A model generated the notes under the pieces. That model searched no databases. It saw only the letters and a list, made by a program, of their open reading frames with translations, and was not told where the DNA came from. Below, piece by piece: positions 35,057 through 42,500 of a DNA stretch of 64,000 nucleotides; position 1 is the first letter of the stretch; every line of letters starts with the position of its first letter. Source of the stretch: Novosphingobium silvae (GTDB lineage Bacteria > Pseudomonadota > Alphaproteobacteria > Sphingomonadales > Sphingomonadaceae); NCBI RefSeq assembly GCF_009856825.1, contig NZ_WVTD01000001.1:1-64000 (forward strand), written 5' to 3'. A program made the position numbers and the translations under genes.

Positions 35057-36196
35057 ATGGAAGCCAATACTCCCGTCGAGGCGCTCGATGCCTCGTTCGA
35101 TCTGGTCGCCCGCCAGGATGCGACCGATGTCGCGGTCCAGGTCCTGCGCGGCGATGTCGACGATGTGAAGGCAAGGCTCGACCGGGTCAGCCGCGCCGCC
35201 GCCCGTCCCATCATCGAAGGCGGCCCGGACGGCTCCAGCCTCGAGGTGAAGAGCTTCGTCCAGGGCTACCTCCGGGCGGGCCGCGAGACCGAGCTCAAGT
35301 CGTTCTCCGGCGCGGTGGCGGCAGACGGCGGCTTCGCCGTCCCGCGTGAGATCGATGCGCTTATCTCCGCCCGGCTGCGCGCCATCAGCCCGATCCGCGC
35401 CATCGCCCAGGTGGTGCAGACCGGCAGCGCGGGCTATCGCAAGCTCATCACCACCAGCGGCACCGCGTCCGGCTGGGTGAGCGAAACCGCGACCCGGCCC
35501 GAGACTTCCACCCCCGCCTTCGCCGAGATCGCCCCGCCGACCGGCGAACTCTACGCCAACCCGGCCGCGAGCCAGGCAATGCTCGACGATGCGGCTTTCG
35601 ACGTCCAGTCGTGGCTGGCCAACGAGATCGCCACCGAGTTCGCCCGGGCCGAGGGCGCGGCCTTCATCACCGGCACCGGCACCAACCAGCCGCGCGGCTT
35701 CCTGAACGTCACCTCCACCACCGCCGCCGACGCGACCCGCCCCTTCGGCACGCTGCAGCACATCGTCTCGGGCAATGCCTCGGGCTTCGACGCCGCGCCT
35801 GAACTGAAGCTCATCGACCTGGTCCATGCGCTGAAGGCAGGCCACCGCCAGGGTGCCACCTGGGTGATGAACTCGAAGACGCTGGCCGTGGTGCGCAAGA
35901 TGAAGGCGGCGGACGGCTCGTTCCTGTGGCAGCCGGGCATCATGGAAGGCCAGCCGAACCGCCTGCTCGGCTACCCGGTGATCGAGGCCGAGGACATGCC
36001 CGATATCGCCGCCAGCGCCTCGCCGATCGCCTTCGGCAACTTCCGCGCGGGCTATCTCATCGCGGAACGCTCGGCCACCTCGATCCTGCGCGATCCGTTC
36101 ACCAACAAGCCCTTCGTCCACTTCTACGCAACCAAGCGCATCGGCGGGCAGGTGCTCGATTCCGACGCGATCAAGCTGCTGCGCATCTCGGCCTGA
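35057..36196 (+). CDS. GTA/phage major capsid protein (HK97 fold)
   Basis: This 379-residue protein has an N-terminal helical segment of about 45 residues (the delta/scaffold part removed by the protease), then the HK97 capsid core: EVKSFVQGYLRAGRETELKS, GGFAVPREIDALI, YRKLITTSGTASGWV, FITGTGTNQPRGFL and FGNFRAGYLIAERSA. It is equivalent to GTA g5. AACCGAAAGG before the ATG is a good ribosome site, in keeping with high expression. Confidence 0.95.
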   Translation: MEANTPVEALDASFDLVARQDATDVAVQVLRGDVDDVKARLDRVSRAAARPIIEGGPDGSSLEVKSFVQGYLRAGRETELKSFSGAVAADGGFAVPREIDALISARLRAISPIRAIAQVVQTGSAGYRKLITTSGTASGWVSETATRPETSTPAFAEIAPPTGELYANPAASQAMLDDAAFDVQSWLANEIATEFARAEGAAFITGTGTNQPRGFLNVTSTTAADATRPFGTLQHIVSGNASGFDAAPELKLIDLVHALKAGHRQGATWVMNSKTLAVVRKMKAADGSFLWQPGIMEGQPNRLLGYPVIEAEDMPDIAASASPIAFGNFRAGYLIAERSATSILRDPFTNKPFVHFYATKRIGGQVLDSDAIKLLRISA

Positions 36197-36287
36197 TCCG
36201 GCCGAGGCCCGCGTCGCCGTATCCCCTCCCGGCGGCGCGGGCACCTTTCGCTTCTTCCTTCCCGACATCGAACCATCGGAGGCGCCC

Positions 36288-36830
36288 ATGAACCGGGTCA
36301 TCCTTACACCCGCCGCATTGCCGTCTTCGGCACTTGCCGAGCTGCGCCAGTGGCTGGGCATCACCACCGGCAACGACGACAACGCCCTCTCGGCGCTCAT
36401 CGCCGCGGCGCTCGAGACGTGCGAGGCCTTCATCGGCGCCATGCCGCTCGAAGCTGCCTGCGAAGAGCGGCTGGACGGCCGCTGCGGCTGGCTCACGCTC
36501 GCCACGCGCCCGGTGCAGTCGATCGCGGCCGTGGACGCGATCGCCTCCGACGGCAGCCGCAGCACTCTTCTCGCGCCGGACTGGGAAGCCGATCTGGGCG
36601 CGGACGGCACGGGGAGGGTCCGCCTCGCCCGGCCCTCGACGCGGATTGCCGTTCGCTTCACCGCCGGCCTTGCGTCCGAATGGGGCGCGCTGCCCGATGG
36701 CCTGCGCCACGGCATCGTGCGTCTCGCCGCGCATCAGCACCGCGAGCGCGAAGGCAGCGGCGCCTCGCCCACGCCGCCCACATCGGTGGCCGCGCTCTGG
36801 CGCCCCTGGCGGCGGCTGCGCCTCGCATGA
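36288..36830 (+). CDS. Head-tail connector protein (gp6-like)
   Basis: This 180-residue protein has the gp6-type opening LRQWLGITTGNDDNALSALI followed by LETCEAFIG, and a beta-rich middle. Connectors of this family dock below the portal. It corresponds in position to Rhodobacter GTA g6. The stop overlaps the next small gene as ATGA. Confidence 0.85.
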   Translation: MNRVILTPAALPSSALAELRQWLGITTGNDDNALSALIAAALETCEAFIGAMPLEAACEERLDGRCGWLTLATRPVQSIAAVDAIASDGSRSTLLAPDWEADLGADGTGRVRLARPSTRIAVRFTAGLASEWGALPDGLRHGIVRLAAHQHREREGSGASPTPPTSVAALWRPWRRLRLA

Positions 36831-36994
36831 TCGCCGCTCGCACCAGCTTCGACGCGCTGGCGGCCCGATTGGCCGCGCGCGCCGCCAAAATCGCCCAGGC
36901 CCATGTCGCGGGACGCGTGCTGGCAAGCAGGCGCGACGAGCGCCGCTGGCGCAGCGCCGCTCTGGTCTGGCCTCTGTTCGGAAGGGAAAAGTGA
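36827..36994 (+). CDS. 55-residue basic protein in the head-tail region
   Basis: This small basic helical protein (MIAARTSFDALAARLAARAA...) is rich in Ala and Arg. It starts inside the stop of the connector gene (ATGA) and ends TGATG into the next gene, so coupling supports that it is translated. It occupies the slot where the Rhodobacter GTA has the larger stopper gene g7, but is about half the size and not recognisable as that family. Confidence 0.6.
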   Translation: MIAARTSFDALAARLAARAAKIAQAHVAGRVLASRRDERRWRSAALVWPLFGREK

Positions 36995-37383
36995 TGGAAC
37001 TCGCCCTGCGCGCCGCGCTGATCGCCTGGCTCTCGTGCGATGCCGCGCTTGCCCAGAGGCTCAACGCCGTGGTCGAGGAAGCGCCTTCGCGTACCAGCCT
37101 GCCCTGGCTCGCCATCGCCACGAGCGCCAGCACCGACTGGAGCACCAAGACCATCCCCGGCCGCGAAGTGCGCATCGCGCTGGAGCTGCACTGCCGGGGC
37201 GACCGGCCGGATACCGCCGCCGACCTCGTATCGGCGATTGAGGCGCGGATCGAAGCCATGCCCGCCGTGCAGCCCTCGTTCCGCATCGCCTCGACCGTGT
37301 TCCTTCGCGCCCGCGCCGAGCAGCGCGCGGAAAGCCGCAGGGCGATCCTCGTCGAATACCGCTTCCGCCTGCTGGCGGCCTGA
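36994..37383 (+). CDS. DUF3168 tail terminator-like protein
   Basis: This 129-residue protein has the DUF3168 pattern: ALRAALIAWLSCDAALAQRL at the start, PWLAIATSASTDWSTKTIPGREVRIALELHC shared in spirit with lambda gpU-like tail terminators, and a VEYRFRLLA end. It matches GTA g8 in position. Its predicted role is closing the tail tube at the head side. Confidence 0.88.
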   Translation: MELALRAALIAWLSCDAALAQRLNAVVEEAPSRTSLPWLAIATSASTDWSTKTIPGREVRIALELHCRGDRPDTAADLVSAIEARIEAMPAVQPSFRIASTVFLRARAEQRAESRRAILVEYRFRLLAA

Positions 37384-37415
37384 CACCTTCCACCTCAATC
37401 CCAAGGAGCCCGACC

Positions 37416-37823
37416 ATGCCCGCCCAGAAAGGCAGCGCCTTCCTCCTCAAGATCTCCAACGGCGCGACTCCCGCCGCCTACCAGACCGTAGCCGGGCTGC
37501 GCACGACGCAGATGTCGGTGACGGGCGATGCCGTCGTCGTCACTTCCAAGGACAGCGGCGGCTGGCGCGAACTCCTCTCCGGCGCGGGCGTGCGCTCGGT
37601 TTCGGTCAGTGCGGCTGGCATTTTCCTCGGAAGCGCCGCCGAAGCCCGTATCCGCGCCAATGCCATGGCCGGCACGCTCGACGACTACGAGTTGAGCTTC
37701 GAGGACGGAGAGCGGCTGCGGGGCCGGTTCCTCGTCCAGCGGCTCGACTATGCAGGCGACTTCAACGGCGAGCGCAACTACACGCTGCAGCTGGAAAGCT
37801 CGGGCCAGGTCTCGCCCGCATGA
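37416..37823 (+). CDS. Major tail tube protein
   Basis: This 135-residue protein of the TP901-1-type tail tube family opens GSAFLLKISNGATPAAYQTV with TTQMSVTGDAVVVTSKDSGG, and ends LQRLDYAGDFNGERNYTLQL. It polymerises into the tail tube. Equivalent to GTA g9. An AAGGAG lies upstream of the ATG, and the stop overlaps the next gene (ATGA). Confidence 0.9.
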   Translation: MPAQKGSAFLLKISNGATPAAYQTVAGLRTTQMSVTGDAVVVTSKDSGGWRELLSGAGVRSVSVSAAGIFLGSAAEARIRANAMAGTLDDYELSFEDGERLRGRFLVQRLDYAGDFNGERNYTLQLESSGQVSPA

Positions 37824-38131
37824 GCACGCCGAACGCGCTTCGCGGCGAGGCGAGCCTCACGGTCGCGGGCCTTCCCCGGCTGCTGCGACCCACCTTTGCA
37901 GCGCTTGTCGCCGCCGAGGAGGAACTCGGCTCCCTCTTCGCGCTGGTGGAGCGCGCGGGCGCGGGCGAGCTGAAGCTCGCCGAGATGACGGCCCTGTTCT
38001 GGCACTGCCTTGCCGAGCCGGAGGCTCTCACCCGCGAAGCGATCGGCGAGGCGGTGGCGGGGCAGGGACTTGCCGCCTGCGCCGCGCCCTTGCGCACTCT
38101 CCTGGGCCAGATCCTGAAAGGCGCTGCGTGA
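37820..38131 (+). CDS. GTA tail assembly chaperone-like protein
   Basis: This 103-residue protein matches the g10-type gene transfer agent family (GEASLTVAGLPRLLRPTFAALVAAEEELGS, then MTALFWHC). Such proteins are chaperones for the tape measure. It is chained by 4-base overlaps both to the tube gene and to the next small gene. Confidence 0.83.
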   Translation: MSTPNALRGEASLTVAGLPRLLRPTFAALVAAEEELGSLFALVERAGAGELKLAEMTALFWHCLAEPEALTREAIGEAVAGQGLAACAAPLRTLLGQILKGAA

Positions 38132-38325
38132 GCCGCTTCGCTCCCGCCGTGCTGGCGCTCTGCGGGGTTGCGGCACGGTCGCTGGGCTGGCGCCCGCACG
38201 AATTCTGGTCCGCCACTCCCGCCGAACTCGCCGCCGCGCTCGGGATGACGGCGAGCGATGCCGCCAGCCCCGGTCTCGACCGAGGCACCCTGCAACGTCT
38301 GATGGAGCACGACGATGGACGATGA
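38128..38325 (+). CDS. Second tail assembly chaperone (rcc01693-like)
   Basis: This 65-residue protein starts with GTG at 38128 (GTGA overlap with the previous stop). FWSATPAELAAALG and the LGWRPHEF segment are the signature of the small TIGR02216/rcc01693 family that follows g10 in GTAs. It overlaps the tape-measure gene by 11 bases. Confidence 0.83.
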   Translation: MSRFAPAVLALCGVAARSLGWRPHEFWSATPAELAAALGMTASDAASPGLDRGTLQRLMEHDDGR

Positions 38326-38887
38326 GATCGACAGCCTGCTGGTGGAAGTGCGCGCCGGCACCGATGGCTTCGCCCGCGATATCGCGCAGATGCGCAGCGC
38401 CGTGGATGGCGACCTGGTTTCCGGTTTCACCCGCGCCGGCGATGCCCTCGAGCGCGGCCTTTCGGGGGCGATCCGCAAGGGCGGCCTCGGCTTCGACGAC
38501 CTGAAGCGCACGGCATCCTCCGCGCTCGATGCCATCGCAGGTCAGGCGGCGCGCACGCTCGCTTCTGCCGTAATGGGCAGCGGCGGGGGGGCCGCGGCGA
38601 CGGGCGGGTTCGATATCACGGGGCTCCTCGCCGGAGCGCTGGGCCTACCCGGCCGCGCGACGGGCGGCAACGTCTCTCCCGGGCGCGGGTATCTGGTGGG
38701 CGAGCGGGGGCCCGAAGTCTTCGTGCCGACCTCGGCCGGGCGCATCGAGGCGGGAACCGGCTCCGGCGGACGCGAGGTGCGTGTCGCCATCAACGTCACG
38801 TCCCCGCGCGGCGCGAGCACCCCGCAGTCGCTCCAGCGATCCTCGCGGCAGTTGGCAAGCGCGGTGCGCCGCGCCCTCACCTACTGA
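38315..38887 (+). CDS. Tail tape measure protein
   Basis: This 190-residue protein is very short for a tape measure but in the range of GTA g11. The N-terminal half is helical (FARDIAQMRSAVDGDLVSGF), a Gly/Ala-rich hydrophobic middle follows, then RATGGNVSPGRGYLVGERGPEVFVP, the common tape-measure C-terminal motif. Its length implies a short tail. Confidence 0.87.
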   Translation: MDDEIDSLLVEVRAGTDGFARDIAQMRSAVDGDLVSGFTRAGDALERGLSGAIRKGGLGFDDLKRTASSALDAIAGQAARTLASAVMGSGGGAAATGGFDITGLLAGALGLPGRATGGNVSPGRGYLVGERGPEVFVPTSAGRIEAGTGSGGREVRVAINVTSPRGASTPQSLQRSSRQLASAVRRALTY

Positions 38888-38914
38888 CCTTCCCTTCTTC
38901 CAAAGGACTACACC

Positions 38915-41251
38915 ATGGCATTCTGGCTCGCCAGCAAGCGCGAGGGTCAGGCCAGCGACTGGATCATGCGCTTCGACCCGCGCTTCTGGACCGTCAACTA
39001 TCCCCGCCCGATGGTGGCGACGGTGGTTTCGACCGGCCCGGACTCGCTGCGCGTCGAAGCCTCGTTCCTGCGCCGGGCGGACCTTGGCGGCCTCATCTGG
39101 GACAGCGAGGACCGGCTCGACCACCCGCTGCTCGGCTACCGCACGGACCGCGACTACTCGCGCACCACGCTGCGCTTTCGCTGGCGCTCTTCCGGGATCC
39201 TCCCGCTGGATGCCGTCAACGGCCCGACCCTTACCATCGAAGGCCGCGATGAAGCGGGCGCGGCGCGCACCTGGTACGTGCGCCTGTGGAACTACGCCGA
39301 TGGCACGAGCGAGGACGCCCTCGTCGAGCTGGATTTCTCGGCGCTCGACGGCGGCTACGCGCTGCCCGCCGATGCCGACCGGGTATGGCCGCGCGCGATC
39401 GAGCGGATGTTCATCTCCTTCGCCCCGCCCGGCTACGACGGCGCCAGCCCGGCCCCGCTTCCCGCAGAGGCGGAAGGCTGGATCGAGATGTCTGACATCG
39501 CCGCCGATGGCGCACGCGCCATGCTCGAGATCGGCGATGTCATGGTGCCGCCAAGTGGCCTTGCCATCGCCACCGGCTATGACGACCAGTGCGTCCAGAC
39601 GCCGGCGCGCCTGCTGCGCAGCGTGCGCCAGCTCGGCTACCGCGGGTCGGTCGTTCACTACCTTGGGATGAGCCATTACTTCCGGCTCGCTCACGACGGC
39701 GATGCCTATCTTGCGGGGCAGGACGGCGATCCGCTCAACACGCCCACCCGCGCCTGGCACCGCGCGTTCTTCGCCGAGTGCACCCGGATGGGGTTCAGCC
39801 CGGTCGCCTCGCTGTCCTACGAACTTCTGGACCAGCACTGCCCGGCGGCCTGGAAGCAGCGCGACCTTGAAGGCAATCCGGCGCTTACCGGGTGGGATCC
39901 GCCTTCGACCCTGCTTTCACCGGCGAACCCGGGCGCGATGGCATGGCTTCAGTCCGTGGCACGGGCCTTCGCCGCCCTGATGGCGGAAGCTGGCGCTCCA
40001 GTCCGGTTTCAGGTGGGCGAGCCCTGGTGGTGGACGTTCGGCGACGGGCGCATCTGCCTCTACGACGATGCGGCAAGAGCTGCGTTCGGGGGCTCGCCTG
40101 CCGCCATCGCAGACATGCGCGCTGCGCTCAACACGGATCAGACTGCCCTGCTCGACCAGGCGGGAGCCATGCTCGCGCAGTCCACTGCCGGGCTGGTATC
40201 CGCCGTGCGCGACGAAGTGGCCCCCCGCTCCGTGGAGGCGCTGGCGCTCGTCTTCACTCCCACCCTGCTCGCACCCGACATGCCCGAACTCAAGCGCGCG
40301 AACCTGCCCGTGGGATGGGCGGCTCCGGCGTTCGACCGCCTTCAGGTGGAGGATTATGACTGGCTGACCGCCGGAGCCGACGGCCTGCGCCGGAGTGCCT
40401 ACGCCGAAGTCGACGCGCGCCTTGGCTATCCCCCGCACGAGCAGGACTACCTTGCGGGATTCGTCCTTGCCCCCGGTCGCCCCGACCACTGGATCCGCAT
40501 CGACGCCGGGATCGACGAAGCCTTTGGCCGCGCTCCTCACGAGATCGTCGTCTGGGCGCTGCCGCAAGTCGCGCGCGACGGATACGTGCGCCTTCCCCCC
40601 TTCGCAGGAGTAGAAGCCATGCAGGCCTTCGACGACGTGCTCTATCCCCTCGCCCTGGGTCGTGACGCCACCGTGGTGCCCGAATTCTCAACCAGCGTCT
40701 CGGTCACTGCGTCAGGCTTCGAGCGGCGCAACAGCCTGTGGTCCAACGCACGCCTGCGTTTCGACGTGGGGCCGGGCGTTCGTTCCGAAGTCGAGCTGGG
40801 CGAACTCATCGCCTTCTACCGCGCAAGGCGTGGGCCCGCACGCGGCTTCCGGCTGCGCGACCCGAGCGATTTCAGCTCCAGCGGAATGACTGGCGTGCCC
40901 GGCCCCCTCGATCAGGACATCGGCAGCGGCGATGGGCTGCGCACCGATTTCGCGCTGATGAAGCGGTACGGAAGCGGGGACGACGCGCAGCAGCGCCGCA
41001 TCACCCGTCCGGTTCCCGGATCGATCCTCGCCTCGGTCGACGGCGTGCCGATGGAAGCTGGCTGGAGGCGGGGTGCAGGCGGCACAATCGTGTTCGACGC
41101 CGCTCCGCCGCCCGGCTCGGTGATCCGCGCGGGCTTCCTGTTCGATGTGCCGGTGCGCTTCGCGGAAGACCGCCTCGAGGTGTCCGGCTCCGCATTCGCC
41201 GCCGGCGAGGCGCCAAGCGTACCCATCGTCGAGATCCGGGAGGGGTCATGA
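38915..41251 (+). CDS. Distal tail protein: large N-terminal extension fused to DUF2460
   Basis: The product has 778 residues. Residues about 568-778 are a DUF2460 domain (FDDVLYPLALGRDATVVPEF, SELGELIAFYRARRGPARGFRLRDP-like core), equal to GTA g12. The first 560 residues are additional. They comprise a beta-rich part (1-215), then a segment with barrel-type repeats (GYRGSVVHYLGMSHYF, FQVGEPWWWTFGDG, HEIVVWALPQVARDG) that reads like a glycoside-hydrolase-type TIM barrel. Similar proteins are sometimes called non-contractile tail sheath; that label is from memory. Expected role: tail tip or tail shell. Confidence 0.82.
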   Translation: MAFWLASKREGQASDWIMRFDPRFWTVNYPRPMVATVVSTGPDSLRVEASFLRRADLGGLIWDSEDRLDHPLLGYRTDRDYSRTTLRFRWRSSGILPLDAVNGPTLTIEGRDEAGAARTWYVRLWNYADGTSEDALVELDFSALDGGYALPADADRVWPRAIERMFISFAPPGYDGASPAPLPAEAEGWIEMSDIAADGARAMLEIGDVMVPPSGLAIATGYDDQCVQTPARLLRSVRQLGYRGSVVHYLGMSHYFRLAHDGDAYLAGQDGDPLNTPTRAWHRAFFAECTRMGFSPVASLSYELLDQHCPAAWKQRDLEGNPALTGWDPPSTLLSPANPGAMAWLQSVARAFAALMAEAGAPVRFQVGEPWWWTFGDGRICLYDDAARAAFGGSPAAIADMRAALNTDQTALLDQAGAMLAQSTAGLVSAVRDEVAPRSVEALALVFTPTLLAPDMPELKRANLPVGWAAPAFDRLQVEDYDWLTAGADGLRRSAYAEVDARLGYPPHEQDYLAGFVLAPGRPDHWIRIDAGIDEAFGRAPHEIVVWALPQVARDGYVRLPPFAGVEAMQAFDDVLYPLALGRDATVVPEFSTSVSVTASGFERRNSLWSNARLRFDVGPGVRSEVELGELIAFYRARRGPARGFRLRDPSDFSSSGMTGVPGPLDQDIGSGDGLRTDFALMKRYGSGDDAQQRRITRPVPGSILASVDGVPMEAGWRRGAGGTIVFDAAPPPGSVIRAGFLFDVPVRFAEDRLEVSGSAFAAGEAPSVPIVEIREGS

Positions 41252-42072
41252 GCAGGAAATGGTTCACCGCTCCGGTGGAAACGGTCGCCACTTTCTGGCG
41301 CATCCTGCGCCGCGACGGCGTGGCGGTCGGGCTCATTAGCCACGATCGTGACATCTGGCTGGATGGCGTGCTTCACCGCGCTTCGCCCGGAATGGTGCCA
41401 AGCTCCATCCGCAAGTCCGCCGATCTCGAGCCCGACAGCGCCGAAGTGCGCGGCGCGCTCAGCCACGAGGCGCTCGATGCGACTGACCTTGCCGCCGGCC
41501 GCTTCGACGCTGCGCAAGTGCGCATCGGCCTTGTGGACTGGGAGACCGGCGAAAGCGAAGTGCTCTACGCCGGAACCATCGGCGCGGTTGCCGAAGAGGA
41601 CGGCGCCTTCTCGGCCGAGCTGATCTCGCGCAAGGCGGAACTCTGGCGCGATCCCGTTCCCCGCACGAGCCCGACCTGCCGCGCTGCATTCTGCGGACCA
41701 GGCTGCAACCTCAATCCCCTTCGTTTCACGCGCGAGGTGACCGTTGCCGCCCTTCACCTCGCAAGCAACGCAGTTCTCCTCCGGGAAGACCAGGAGCCTG
41801 CCCTCAGCGCGGGGGGAAGCCTGCGCTGGCTGGAAGGACCGCTCATGGGCGCCGTGGCGATGGTCATGGGTGACGATGGCGCAGGTGGCCTCGTCCTTGA
41901 CCTGCCGCTCGACGAGGGTATTCCCGGCGGAACCCGTGCGCTTCTGCGCGAAGGGTGCGATCACACGCTGGACACCTGCGCGGCCCGCTTCGGCAACGCC
42001 GCGAATTTTCGGGGCGAGCCATACCTGCCGGGCAACGACATGCTGACCCGATACCCGGGGCCAATGGCATGA
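41248..42072 (+). CDS. GTA hub protein (DUF2163)
   Basis: This 274-residue DUF2163 protein, equivalent to GTA g13, opens TVATFWRILRRDGVAVGLISHDRDIWLDG. The C-terminal part has CRAAFCGPGCN and a later CDHTLDTCAARFGNAANFRG, a cysteine set that in the Rhodobacter hub protein is reported to hold an iron-sulfur cluster. It is translationally coupled to both neighbours by ATGA overlaps. Confidence 0.9.
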   Translation: MSRKWFTAPVETVATFWRILRRDGVAVGLISHDRDIWLDGVLHRASPGMVPSSIRKSADLEPDSAEVRGALSHEALDATDLAAGRFDAAQVRIGLVDWETGESEVLYAGTIGAVAEEDGAFSAELISRKAELWRDPVPRTSPTCRAAFCGPGCNLNPLRFTREVTVAALHLASNAVLLREDQEPALSAGGSLRWLEGPLMGAVAMVMGDDGAGGLVLDLPLDEGIPGGTRALLREGCDHTLDTCAARFGNAANFRGEPYLPGNDMLTRYPGPMA

Positions 42073-42491
42073 CCGGGGAGAGCCTGGCTGCAGCGGCAAG
42101 CCGCCTCATCGGCACGCCCTTTCGCCTCCATGGGCGCGAGCCGCACGTGGCGCTCGACTGCGTGGGCCTGGTGGCTGCCGCATTGGCAGCGCTGGGCCGC
42201 AAGGCGCCGCTGCCAAACGGCTATGCCCTGCGCACCCTGCACGCTCCCCAGGCTTTCGCTCTGGGCGAGAAGCTGGGCCTGGCAACGGTTACCGGGCCCA
42301 TCGAGCCAGGCGACGTACTGATGTTGCGCGTCTCGCCGTGCCAGCTTCACTTCGCGGTCGCGGCGGGCCCGAGGGCCATCGTCCATGCTCATGCGGGCCT
42401 GCGCAGAGTGGCCCTCGGCGCGTTGCTGGAAGACTGGCCGATCGTGGCGCACTGGCGCCTTCGAACCGAAAATACTCTCGCGCCAAGATGA
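42069..42491 (+). CDS. NlpC/P60-type tail peptidase
   Basis: This 140-residue protein has a likely catalytic Cys in HVALDCVGLVAAAL and His in PCQLHFAVAAG, with GDVLMLRV between them, the NlpC/P60 order. Equivalent to GTA g14, it should cut peptidoglycan during DNA entry. It overlaps the hub gene by 4 bases. Confidence 0.88.
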   Translation: MTGESLAAAASRLIGTPFRLHGREPHVALDCVGLVAAALAALGRKAPLPNGYALRTLHAPQAFALGEKLGLATVTGPIEPGDVLMLRVSPCQLHFAVAAGPRAIVHAHAGLRRVALGALLEDWPIVAHWRLRTENTLAPR

Positions 42492-42500
42492 GGAACTGAC

